Of a stretch of DNA of 64,000 bases, positions 15,737-23,355 are shown in pieces (the first letter of the stretch is position 1; every line of letters starts with the position of its first letter). The DNA is from DATBLE01 sp963841405 (GTDB lineage: Bacteria; Actinomycetota; Thermoleophilia; Gaiellales; Gaiellaceae): contig CAWJCM010000009.1 in NCBI GenBank assembly GCA_963841405.1, positions 91,078 to 155,077 of the forward strand, given 5' to 3'. The notes beneath the pieces are model-generated. The model made no database searches and was not told where the DNA came from. It saw nothing but the letters and a program-made list of their open reading frames with translations. A program made the position numbers and the translations under genes.

Positions 15737-16252
15737 CTAGCTTGCCGGCGCCGTCGGCACGGCGCTTGAGCCGGCGGCCTCCTGCTCGAGGACGTCCGCG
15801 AGGTCTTTGCTCACCTCGTCGACGACGACTCGATCGACGTCGACGACCTTCAAGAGCGCCTGCGCCTCATCGACGGCGTCGTCGTCGACAAGGGCGACGA
15901 TCGCACTTTCCCCCGGCCTGAGGTCCTCGCCAAGTTCCTTGAGCTGGGCGTCCGGGAAGCCGGAGTCACGTAGTTTCGCGGCCAAACCGCCGATGCCAGC
16001 CCCGATCGCTCCGCCGCCAATGATGCCGACTGGGCCTGCGAGAATCCCGACGGCCGCGCCGATCACGCCTCCGGTCACGGCGCCCTGCTTCGATCCCATG
16101 TCCTTCGTCTCGACGAACTTGATCTCGCCGCTGTCGGTCTTACTGACAACAGCGCCCTGCTTGAGCGCGTCGGCGAGGACACCACCAACCGACGCCAGGC
16201 AGTCGCCGGCAGCACCCTGGTCGGAGAACGTCGCTGCGACGATCTTCGGCAT
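15737..16252 (-). CDS. DUF1269 family membrane-associated protein
   Basis: 171 residues. MPKIVAATFSDQGAAGDCL opens a ferredoxin-like half. The centre is glycine-rich and membrane-like (GGVIGAAVGILAGPVGIIGG) and the end is SAIVALVDDDAVDEAQALLK. This is the DUF1269 pattern, of unknown biochemical role and often linked to envelope stress. An ATG start is clear and the neighbours are further small membrane proteins on the same strand. Confidence 0.75.
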   Translation of the reverse strand: MPKIVAATFSDQGAAGDCLASVGGVLADALKQGAVVSKTDSGEIKFVETKDMGSKQGAVTGGVIGAAVGILAGPVGIIGGGAIGAGIGGLAAKLRDSGFPDAQLKELGEDLRPGESAIVALVDDDAVDEAQALLKVVDVDRVVVDEVSKDLADVLEQEAAGSSAVPTAPAS

Positions 16253-16311
16253 GTTCTCCCCCCTAATCGAGTCGACCCTTGATCCCCAGAACGAACAGGG
16301 CCCCGCAAGCC

Positions 16312-16506
16312 TTAGCGTCGGGCGGGGATGAGTGCGCCGATGATCCAGAAGATCGGCAGCACGATCCCTATCAGGAACATCACCCAGTGGCCTTTCCGCA
16401 GGGTTTTGATGCCGAGGAAGATGAACAGGACGAGCCAGAGCAGAGCGGCGAGAGTGCCGGTGGTGATCCAGGCACTCGCTTCCCAGGCAAGAAGTTGCGG
16501 GGGCAC
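16312..16506 (-). CDS. Small two-helix membrane protein
   Basis: 64 residues with two TM helices (TGTLAALLWLVLFIFLGIKTL and WVMFLIGIVLPIFWIIGALI) and a basic C-terminus, similar in form to PLDc_N-type small membrane proteins. No catalytic residues. It lies between the DUF1269 and BrkB-like genes on the same strand. Confidence 0.6.
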   Translation of the reverse strand: MPPQLLAWEASAWITTGTLAALLWLVLFIFLGIKTLRKGHWVMFLIGIVLPIFWIIGALIPARR

Positions 16507-16529
16507 AGCACTCCTTCCGGTTGGGGCGC

Positions 16530-17474
16530 TCAGCTTACGCCGTTGGCGGCGGGCGAAGCTCGTCGGGGTTCGTCGCTCAGAGCTTCTTTTGGGGTGCGTA
16601 ACTGTTCGTCGAGCACGGCGGTGAGGATCGCACCGAGGACAAATGCGCTGGCGCTCAGGTAGACGGAGAAGAGGAAGGCGAAGATCGCACTCGCGGAGCC
16701 GTAAACCTTGGTGAAGTCAGCAGGCCCGGAGAGGTACCAGCCGAGACCGAACTGCACGGCCTGGTGTCCAAGAGCCGCGACGGCAGCGCCGAGAAGGGCA
16801 GCGCGCCAGCCGGGACGTTGGTGGGGCAGGTAGTGGTAGAGCAGCACAAAGACTAGGAAGACCGCCGCCGCAGGCACGACGACGCCGAGGAGGAACCCGA
16901 ATCCGGTCGGCTGCCAGCCGAGAGCGTCGCCAACGTCATCACTGACGTTGCGAACGACGTTCTCGAGCATCGAGACGATCACTGCCAGCAGGACAAGACC
17001 GAGTGCGCCGAGGACGAGCAGTGCGCTGACGAGCCTCCCACGGATCAGCCCACGGGAGACGCCGCCGTCGAACACGACGGCGAGGGTCTTCTGGATCGAG
17101 TACATCACGCCCGTTGCGCCCCATAGCGCGAGCCCGAGCGCCGCTAGACCGGCAAGGCTCCACGGCGGCGGAACGGCTCTGATGAGCGCGTCGAGCCTCG
17201 CCGTCCCGTCGGTGGAGAGGCCGAGTTGTTCGGCGATCGCCGACACGAGATCGTGGCGGGTCACGCTGCTGGACGACAGAACCTCAGCGAGGATCGTCGC
17301 CGCGAACGTCGCAAGGGGAACGAGCGAGAACAGCGCCCGGTACGAGATCGCCGCCGCGAACTGCGAACCGCCAAGGCGGCGGTAGCGGGAGAGCACGTCG
17401 CGGACGAGAGCGGCCAGACTACGTGCAAGGGCACGAAGCCATTGGGCTCGTCCGTGTGTCGAGATTTCGCTCAT
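16530..17474 (-). CDS. YihY/BrkB-family inner membrane protein
   Basis: 314 residues. RYRRLGGSQFAAAISYRALFSLVP is the family's entry motif, and GATGVMYSIQKTL and YHYLPHQRPGWRAALLGA are further hallmarks. About six TM helices. The family was once called ribonuclease BN; its role is unclear, with transport proposed. It heads the minus-strand row of membrane proteins in element 2. Confidence 0.88.
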   Translation of the reverse strand: MSEISTHGRAQWLRALARSLAALVRDVLSRYRRLGGSQFAAAISYRALFSLVPLATFAATILAEVLSSSSVTRHDLVSAIAEQLGLSTDGTARLDALIRAVPPPWSLAGLAALGLALWGATGVMYSIQKTLAVVFDGGVSRGLIRGRLVSALLVLGALGLVLLAVIVSMLENVVRNVSDDVGDALGWQPTGFGFLLGVVVPAAAVFLVFVLLYHYLPHQRPGWRAALLGAAVAALGHQAVQFGLGWYLSGPADFTKVYGSASAIFAFLFSVYLSASAFVLGAILTAVLDEQLRTPKEALSDEPRRASPAANGVS

Positions 17475-17784
17475 TCGCGGCGTGCGTCTCCTGCACCGGC
17501 GCGGTCAGCAGTATCTCCGGCCGGGAGCCCCAAGCGCACGCGCCGCCGAGGCGTCCTCGTGCAATACGCGGTGAGGGCAGAACGATGCGCGTGCGCGAGC
17601 CGCTCGCACGACCTCGCACGAGGTCGAAAGTTCGGCTCAACCATGTGGCCCTAGATGGCGAACTTAGACCGTGCGGTCGGTTCCGGAGTACGGCTATGCC
17701 CCGCGCCCGCGCAGGGCAACCCGCTACGGTGCCCCGCTCGACACCGCGAATGTCTCCTGCTCGAGCGACTCAGGGCTTACGCAG
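17475..17784. other. Intergenic region without recognised features
   Basis: About 310 bp between BrkB-like and CMD-like genes. Small ORFs on both strands lack start signals and coding character. It should hold the promoter of the BrkB-like gene. Confidence 0.4.
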
Positions 17785-18114
17785 TTAGCTGTCGCCTTCC
17801 TCCTCGAGTTCGGCCATTTCGAGTGCAAACCCCAACGCCTCGACGATGTTTCCGGTTGCCGCGACCACTCGCGGAGTCCCCACGATCGGGGCGACTGCGG
17901 CCAGGACGCCGCGAACCTGCTCCTCGCCGATGCCGAGCTCAGCGGCGGCGCCGAGGTTCATCAGGTAGGAGGCGGGCGGCGCGTCCACCGCCACGAGTGC
18001 CGCGATCCTGACGAGCATCAAGGTCTCCGGATCGAGGTCGGACGCCTCGATCGAGTCCGCGGTCATGCCCGTTAGCAAATCGAGGACGGGCGTCTCACTT
18101 GCTTGCTCTGCCAT
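17785..18114 (-). CDS. Carboxymuconolactone decarboxylase-like protein lacking CxxC
   Basis: 109 residues, all helical. DPETLMLVRIAALVAVDAPP, then GAAAELGIGEEQVRGVLAAV and VGTPRVVAATGNI, follow the CMD fold, but the redox CxxC of AhpD is absent. It may therefore be a structural or non-redox CMD member. It is followed on the same strand by a lipoprotein-like and a DUF7144 gene. Confidence 0.7.
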   Translation of the reverse strand: MAEQASETPVLDLLTGMTADSIEASDLDPETLMLVRIAALVAVDAPPASYLMNLGAAAELGIGEEQVRGVLAAVAPIVGTPRVVAATGNIVEALGFALEMAELEEEGDS

Positions 18115-18126
18115 CAGAGTCCCTCC

Positions 18127-18594
18127 TTACGAGGACGTCGTGGTCGGTGTGGACGAGGACGAGCAGTTGACCTGCGAAGCGGTCGTCTCGGCCGCCGAGG
18201 CGAGCTGATCGGCCGATTGGGTGATGTCCGAGACCGCGTCCTGGACGGAGGCGGCATCCGGAACGTCCTTGACCGCCGATGAGAAGCTGTCCCAGGCGCT
18301 GTTCAGATCGCCGGTCGGCGCGTCTTGCACGGCTTGCGCGTCGCTCTTGACCTGGTTCCAGTCGTTCTCGACCGCGGTCAGGTCGGCCTGGTAGTCGGCC
18401 TTCGAGGACGAACTGGAGAGGCCGGTCAGCGTCTTGACGGAATCTCCGAGGCTCCTCAGGCTGGAGCACAGGTTGGAGACCGCCTCGCTCTTCGACGGCC
18501 CCGACGGCTCGTTCCGCGTGCCCAGAACGCCGATCGCGACCGCCAGCCCGACACCGGCGGCGACGAGGATGATGATCCACCACATGCGGCTCAT
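18127..18594 (-). CDS. Membrane-anchored helical protein
   Basis: 155 residues from ATG 18594. An N-terminal TM anchor (WWIIILVAAGVGLAVAIGVLG) leads to an external helical region rich in serine, aspartate and alanine, with two cysteines near its ends (NLCSSL and VNCSSSS) that could form a disulfide. The tail is Ser/Thr-rich. It looks like a cell-wall-facing coiled protein of unknown role. It starts 9 bp from the DUF7144 gene's stop. Confidence 0.65.
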   Translation of the reverse strand: MSRMWWIIILVAAGVGLAVAIGVLGTRNEPSGPSKSEAVSNLCSSLRSLGDSVKTLTGLSSSSSKADYQADLTAVENDWNQVKSDAQAVQDAPTGDLNSAWDSFSSAVKDVPDAASVQDAVSDITQSADQLASAAETTASQVNCSSSSTPTTTSS

Positions 18595-18602
18595 CAGAGT
18601 CC

Positions 18603-18992
18603 CTATCCTTCCTCCGGATTCATCGCCAAGCCATAGACGACGAAGCCGGCCAGCGCCAGCATCGAGACCGCGAACCAGGGCGTGATGCCGATGATCATGA
18701 AGCTGTTGACGAACACGATGATCGCCCAGAGGTAGGCAACGAACCGTCCGAAGCCCCCGCCCTTGAGCAGCGAGAGCCCGGCGAAGATGCCGAGGACGGC
18801 GATGCAGAGATCCCACGCCCCCCAAGCCCAGACATGGTTGGAGAAGAAGCCGCCGGACAAGTCGTTCAGCTTATGGCTCTTTTCGAAGTAGGCAATCGCC
18901 TCGATGATCCGGAAGAACGCGACCGCGAAGAGCACGACAGCGGCGAACTGGACCCAACCGCTCCGCTCACCACGGGCGACCTCAGTTGACAT
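18603..18992 (-). CDS. DUF7144-type four-helix membrane protein
   Basis: 129 residues with four TM helices; WVQFAAVVLFAVAFFRIIEAI and WAWGAWDLCIAVLGIFAGLSL are typical of DUF7144 proteins of actinobacteria, often several per genome. No known function. It leads the operon DUF7144, helical anchor protein, CMD-like. Confidence 0.75.
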   Translation of the reverse strand: MSTEVARGERSGWVQFAAVVLFAVAFFRIIEAIAYFEKSHKLNDLSGGFFSNHVWAWGAWDLCIAVLGIFAGLSLLKGGGFGRFVAYLWAIIVFVNSFMIIGITPWFAVSMLALAGFVVYGLAMNPEEG

Positions 18993-19231
18993 GCATTCCT
19001 CCCTCGTGACCCCTGGCGGCCAAAATGTTCGGCCAACATAACGAAGTCAACCAGCCGGCGATCGAGACCAACCCTCGTTTCCTCTATCTCCACCGCTCGT
19101 TCACCACGCCGACTCCGCTCCGGACATGCCCGAGCCCAACTCTTGCGGGAACGTGACTCGGGCGGTCTGAAGAGATAGACGACCGCTTGGCCCGCACCAA
19201 TGCGGGCGAGTCGCGGACTTCCGCTCGCTCG

Positions 19232-19435
19232 CTACCACTTGGCGTTGTCCAGCGCGACCTCGTCGGGTCGGTGCGCGTCCTTACCCCACTTCCCGGCGGT
19301 TCGCGTCGCGTTCAGGTGCCACCGGCATCGGTAGTCCTTCGAGCACACGCGCCAGTTGTCGCCGAGCTGAACGCGGACGAAGAGACGGCACTGCGTCTTT
19401 TCGCGGAGATAGCTCCCGTCAACGCCCTCGATGTC
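19232..19435 (-). CDS. Possible small cysteine-containing protein (uncertain)
   Basis: The minus frame that ends at 19232 reads KTQCRLFVRVQLGDNW, then CSKDYRCRWHLNATRT and a polar tail DEVALDNAKW. The composition (Trp, Asn, Lys) is unlike a random GC-rich shadow frame. No convincing start codon or RBS was found, so the 5' end given is arbitrary. It could be a remnant of an element gene. The rest of 18993-19607 shows nothing else. Confidence 0.25.
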   Translation of the reverse strand, partial: DIEGVDGSYLREKTQCRLFVRVQLGDNWRVCSKDYRCRWHLNATRTAGKWGKDAHRPDEVALDNAKW

Positions 19436-19607
19436 CTCGGAGACCGGCCCAACGCAGCCCCGGGCCAGGCGGAGTAGTTCGGCATGACCCGGGCACGCGG
19501 TATCAGATCCCGGGCTTCTGGCCGTCGCAGCACTCCTCCTAGCCGAGGGGGAGGGGGGTCGCCTCCTGGGCGTCACGCGGCCCGGGGTGGGGGTAGGGGT
19601 GGACACG

Positions 19608-19797
19608 GTGACGGTCATGGTCGAGCTGAACGGCGTGCCGGTCCCGGTCATCCTCGACGGCCGACCGCCTTGGCTGGCCACGCGAGCGCGTCTACAAGCG
19701 TCTCGGCGAGCTGCCGCACTACCGGGACGAGGGCCGCCTGATGTTCCGCCGGGACGAGCTAGACCGCTTCGTCGAGGAGCGCCGGGAGCGACAGTGA
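19608..19797 (+). pseudogene. Decayed excisionase-like helix-turn-helix gene
   Basis: GTG 19608 opens VTVMVELNGVPVPVILDG, the usual N-terminus of short DNA-binding proteins beside integrases in this group. The following HTH half (DRLGWPRERVYKRLGELPHY, then GRLMFRRDELDRFVEERRE) is in another frame and ends at TGA 19795-19797. The linker between the halves is missing and the frame is shifted, so the gene is broken by an internal deletion. It sits about 180 bp upstream of the integrase, the place for xis. Confidence 0.6.
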
Positions 19798-19975
19798 TGG
19801 CCGGGCAGCTTTGCACGTCTTTGCAGACGGCTGGGAACCTGTGCAGCAATGCGGCTTCTACGGGTGACGCCCGCTCTTGTGGTGGGGGGTCAAAGGTCCT
19901 ATGATGAGCCCACTACAAGAGAGGCCCGGCGGCGCTGGAACGCCCCGGGCCGTGACACGAAAGGACGGACCTTCC

Positions 19976-21205
19976 GTGTACGAAAAGACTAACTCTGAGC
20001 TGTCGGCGGCCAAGAGGCCGAGCCGCGTCAAGGTCAAGGGTGAGCGCGGCATCTACACCCGCGACACGAAGGCGGGGAAGCGGTACGAGTTCATCTACCA
20101 GGACTCGACCGGCCGGACACGCTGGCAGACCTGCTCGACACTGAAAGAGGCGCGGCAGGGCCGCGCATCGAAGGTCGCGGCTCTCGCCCGAGGCGAGCGG
20201 GTCGCGCCCTCACGGGTCACGCTTGGCGAGTACGCGGCCGAATGGCTCGCGCAGCAAGACGGCAGGCTGAGGCCAAAGACGCTCGACCGCTACTCGACCG
20301 ACCTACGGCTGCACGTGCTCCCGAACCTCGGCAGGCGCAAGCTCGCGTCGGTCACGGTCGATGACGTGGCGACGCTGCTGGCGGACCTCCAGCGGAACGG
20401 CTACACCCGCAAGGGCGCTGACGGCAAGCCGGTGCGGATCGCCTACGCGGCGTGGACGCTGCGCGGCGTGCTGACCGTGCTCGGCCGGCTGCTCGGCAGC
20501 GCGGCGAGACGAGGGCTGATCCCGGCGAACCCGGTGGCGCAGCTCGAACGGAACGAGCGGCCGAAGGTCGCCCGGACCGAGTTCCCGTCGCTCGACCGTG
20601 AGGCGGTCGGGCGTCTGATCGGGGCGACGTCGAAGCGTTACCGGGCGCTCGTGGCCGTGTCGGTGCTCCTCGGGCTCCGGCAGGGTGAAGCGCTCGGGCT
20701 CCGCTGGCAGGACGTGGACACCGCGGCGGGCGTCCTCCGTGTGCGTCGGCAGCTTTCTCGGAGTGGGGAGCTGGTCGAGCCGAAGACTCAGGCGGCGAAG
20801 CGTGACGTGCCGATGCCGCCGAGCCTCGCGAAGATGTTGGCGGCCCACCGGCTGGCCTCGCCGCACTCAGGCGACGCGGACTTCGTGTTCGCCTCATCGG
20901 CCGGGACGCCACTCGCAGTCAGGAACATCATCCGCCGAGGGCTCGAACCGGCGCTCGCGGCTGCCGGGCTGCCACGGCTGCGCTGGCACGACCTCCGCCA
21001 CGTGGCGGCCTCGGCGCTGATCGAGGCGGGGGCGAGCCCGAGTTACGTCGCTCGCGTGCTTGGGCACACGAGCCCGGCGATCACGCTCTCGATCTACGCG
21101 CATGTGTTCGCGAAGACGGAGCACGACGAACGTTTCCGGGAGCAGCAGGAGCAGGCGTTCGGAGACGTGCTCAGGGGGGAGGCGGGCTCAGCGGTTCCTC
21201 GGTGA
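19976..21205 (+). CDS. Tyrosine recombinase / phage-type integrase
   Basis: About 409 residues from GTG 19976 behind AAAGGACGG; in-frame starts at 19877 and 19901 are alternatives. An N-terminal arm-binding region (GIYTRDTKAGKRYEFIYQDS) leads to a SAM-like core-binding domain (VTLGEYAAEWLAQQ) and the catalytic domain with R in LLGLRQGEALGLRW, K in TQAAKRDVPM, HDLRH, LGHTS and the nucleophile Y in SIYAHVF. All catalytic residues are present. It lies 0.8 kb from the right att site, as expected for the enzyme that inserted element 2. Confidence 0.93.
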   Translation: MYEKTNSELSAAKRPSRVKVKGERGIYTRDTKAGKRYEFIYQDSTGRTRWQTCSTLKEARQGRASKVAALARGERVAPSRVTLGEYAAEWLAQQDGRLRPKTLDRYSTDLRLHVLPNLGRRKLASVTVDDVATLLADLQRNGYTRKGADGKPVRIAYAAWTLRGVLTVLGRLLGSAARRGLIPANPVAQLERNERPKVARTEFPSLDREAVGRLIGATSKRYRALVAVSVLLGLRQGEALGLRWQDVDTAAGVLRVRRQLSRSGELVEPKTQAAKRDVPMPPSLAKMLAAHRLASPHSGDADFVFASSAGTPLAVRNIIRRGLEPALAAAGLPRLRWHDLRHVAASALIEAGASPSYVARVLGHTSPAITLSIYAHVFAKTEHDERFREQQEQAFGDVLRGEAGSAVPR

Positions 21206-21871
21206 CAGGCGGAAGTGGGCGAAGTCGGCGGCGAGGTTGTCGAGCGTGTACTCGGCCGTGGCGGTGATGCCGCCCGACTCGACGCGGATCGTGACGTCGT
21301 ACTGACCCCGTTCGAGCGCCCACTCCGGATTCCCCCAGTACGGGAAGCGATACGACTCGGCCGTGAATGCGAAGGCCTCGCCGTCGTCCCGCAGGATCGC
21401 GACGGCTACCTCTTCCCAGGTCCCCGGCGCGAGGTCGAGCCTGAGACTCGGTTGCACAAGAGCCGGGTCGAACACACGCGGAAACAGGAGCGCCCGTATG
21501 TCTTCGCCCCGCTGAGCGGCCTCGGTGATCGCGAGTTGTTCCTCGTCGCTGAGCTGGAGCTCAGTGCGCTGCGGTTCGGGCCTGGAGCTCCAGCGGGCGG
21601 AGATCTCCGGGAAGACGAGTTCGCCACGGCGACGAAACGCGACTTGCACGGTCGAGGCGGCGGCGATCTCGCGCACGAAGAGCCAGCGGAGGATCGGCGT
21701 GAGCGGCTTATTCCGGATCCACACCGCCGCGAACGTCCACGGGACAGGACTCCTCGGAGTCCACGGCCTCGGCTCGAGTTCGATCCGAGGTCGCTTGATC
21801 CGCTCGATCGCGAAGGGGAGAGCGATCGCGGTGGCGGCCAGGATGAGGAACACGACATCGACAGTGCTCAC
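21188..21871 (-). CDS. Membrane-anchored protein of unknown function
   Basis: 227 residues from GTG 21871. One N-terminal TM (VDVVFLILAATAIALPFAI) precedes a beta-rich cytoplasmic or external domain with many Trp and Arg (RPWTPRSPVPWTFAAVWIRN). No family is recognised. Its 3' end overlaps the integrase by 18 bp, convergent. It is the last gene before the right att site and probably element cargo. Confidence 0.6.
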   Translation of the reverse strand: MSTVDVVFLILAATAIALPFAIERIKRPRIELEPRPWTPRSPVPWTFAAVWIRNKPLTPILRWLFVREIAAASTVQVAFRRRGELVFPEISARWSSRPEPQRTELQLSDEEQLAITEAAQRGEDIRALLFPRVFDPALVQPSLRLDLAPGTWEEVAVAILRDDGEAFAFTAESYRFPYWGNPEWALERGQYDVTIRVESGGITATAEYTLDNLAADFAHFRLSPRNR

Positions 21872-22018
21872 GATCGAGGGGGAGCCTACGCCGCTGCAAA
21901 GCCTCTGCAAAGCAGCGGCGGCGAACAGCGGCGAACCGGCCTCCCGGCCAGGCCTGACGAACCCGCTCAGCTACCGGGAATCAGCACTAACGGCGATTGG
22001 CGGCGAACCTCCTGGCGT

Positions 22019-22063
22019 GCTTCACACGCGGGAGGTCGCTGGTTCGATCCCAGCCGCGCCCAT
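22019..22063. other. Right attachment site (attR, element 2)
   Basis: 45 bp identical to the tRNA-Val 3' region (GCTTCACACGCGG to CGCGCCCAT). Identity stops where the other two copies continue GGCTT, so the bases after 22063 are probably the original chromosome. Three GCGGCGAAC repeats at 21918-21926, 21928-21936 and 22000-22008 lie on its left and may be arm sites. Confidence 0.8.
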
Positions 22064-22387
22064 TCATGTCCGTGGCGTTTCGCCGGCCTCGGCCGTCGGT
22101 AGCTTCAAGAGATCGAGTAGTTCGCCAATCTCGTGCCCGCCTTGCGCCTCGTGTCGCATCTTGATGTCGAGGTTCACTCGATAGCGGTTGCGTCGTCCGA
22201 CCCTTTCCCGCTCTACGTATCCGGCCGCGACGAGATCGGCCACGATCCGATGTGCCGCTCTCTCGGTGATTCCGACCATCGGGGCGAGGTCCCGGATCCG
22301 CACGTCGGGATCGCGCGCGATGCAGAGCAGCACTTGAGTGTGGTTGGAGAGGAACCGCCAGTTCTTGTCGACATCGTTGGTTGACAT
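22064..22387 (-). CDS. Winged-helix (MarR-like) transcriptional regulator
   Basis: 107 residues. FLSNHTQVLLCIARDPDVRI, then RDLAPMVGITERAAHRIVADL is a winged helix-turn-helix, followed by GYVERERVGRRNRYRVNL (the wing). It is divergent from the STAS gene across an AT-rich 80-bp region with inverted repeats, which it may bind. Confidence 0.82.
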   Translation of the reverse strand: MSTNDVDKNWRFLSNHTQVLLCIARDPDVRIRDLAPMVGITERAAHRIVADLVAAGYVERERVGRRNRYRVNLDIKMRHEAQGGHEIGELLDLLKLPTAEAGETPRT

Positions 22388-22451
22388 GAATTACTTATCG
22401 TGTATTGTCTAACACGTTTTTTTACACCTGTCACAGTAAGCATGACTTACT
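22381..22451. promoter_or_regulatory. AT-rich divergent control region with promoter and operator-like repeats
   Basis: TTGACA (22381-22386), 16 bp, TATTGT (22403-22408) makes a sigma-A-like promoter for the STAS gene. GTGT...ACAC (22400-22415) overlaps its -10 box, and AGTAAG-CATGA-CTTACT (22435-22451) is a palindrome just before the STAS ribosome site GGGAGGA. The region is much richer in A and T than its surroundings. Confidence 0.5.
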
Positions 22452-22466
22452 TTGGGAGGATACAGG

Positions 22467-22895
22467 ATGACCAGCTCCCTGTCCCCGTACACGGAACCCA
22501 CGGTCGATCTTCAGTGGCCGAAGCCGGATGTTGCACTTCTCGTGCTCGGTGGAGAGCATGACCTCCAGTCCGCCCCGGCCGTGGAAGAGGCGGCTGGAGA
22601 GGCTCTGCTCACCTGCTCCCATCTGATCGTTGACATTTCGCCCGCCCAATTCATCGACTCCACCATCATCCATCTTCTCGTCCACACCAAACGGGATGCC
22701 GACGCGAGGGGCCGCCGGTTCAATGTTGTTCTTGGCGTCTCACCCACGATCGAGCGCACACTGGAGATCTGCGGGGTTCTGCCCGAACTGAATCGCGTCG
22801 CCAGCATCGATACGGCGCTCGACGGACAGTCGCCGCGCGTTGCGCGTGACGGGAAGAACGCATCGTCGGCCGACACCTGGACGGCGAGACGTTAG
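22467..22895 (+). CDS. STAS domain protein (anti-sigma factor antagonist type)
   Basis: 142 residues from ATG 22467 with a good GGGAGGA. The STAS fold is visible as VALLVLGGEHDLQSAPAVEE, then HLIVDISPAQFIDSTIIHLL, where the serine in DST is the usual phosphorylation site of SpoIIAA-type proteins, and RFNVVLGVSPTIERTLEICG. It likely releases an anti-sigma kinase when dephosphorylated. No kinase partner gene is close. Confidence 0.85.
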   Translation: MTSSLSPYTEPTVDLQWPKPDVALLVLGGEHDLQSAPAVEEAAGEALLTCSHLIVDISPAQFIDSTIIHLLVHTKRDADARGRRFNVVLGVSPTIERTLEICGVLPELNRVASIDTALDGQSPRVARDGKNASSADTWTARR

Positions 22896-22983
22896 GTCGA
22901 TGTCTCACCGGTACGGCGCGCCGTCGGTCTGTCGCAGCGACACGGCCCGCTCCTGAGCCGAGGCGGCTGAGGCCGCAACGGAG

Positions 22984-23283
22984 TCAGGCTAGCTGGCCCT
23001 CGAAGAAGGTCACCTCGAAGTCTTCGAGCGCGACGCGCTTCGACCCGGACGCCTCCGCTGCCAGCGCGCCGAGGCCCTGCGCCGCCTCGGCCGATTCGAG
23101 CATCGCCGCCTCGTCGGCCCACAGCGTGATCGTCATCGACTTCGACCGGTCCGGCGCGGCCAGACGGACGACGCCGCGAAAGCCCGTGCTCTCCCGCAGC
23201 CACGGGAGAATCTCGCGCAGCAACTCGAGCCCGCGGTCGTGCCCCTCGGGTGTCGTCTCGAGCGTATGCACGCGCGCGTACAA
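22984..23283 (-). CDS. ABM-like dimeric alpha/beta-barrel protein
   Basis: 99 residues from TTG 23283. YARVHTLETTPEG, a helix ELLREILPWLRE, FRGVVRLAAPDRSKSMTITL and a second helix give the ferredoxin-like pattern of antibiotic-biosynthesis-monooxygenase-type proteins. Such proteins range from haem-degrading to simple ligand-binding; no residues point to one. It is divergent from the secreted protein at 23356. Confidence 0.65.
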   Translation of the reverse strand: MYARVHTLETTPEGHDRGLELLREILPWLRESTGFRGVVRLAAPDRSKSMTITLWADEAAMLESAEAAQGLGALAAEASGSKRVALEDFEVTFFEGQLA

Positions 23284-23355
23284 CGGCGACCGAACCGTAT
23301 GCGATCGAGCAGCGGCGCTCGTCCCCGAGCCCCGAGCAGAGGTAGGCTTGCGCCG

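Noticed and set aside
3799..22063. Three identical repeats suggesting a CRISPR array
   Set aside because: Spacing of 8-10 kb and identity to a tRNA 3' half show integration sites. No CRISPR array was found in the window.
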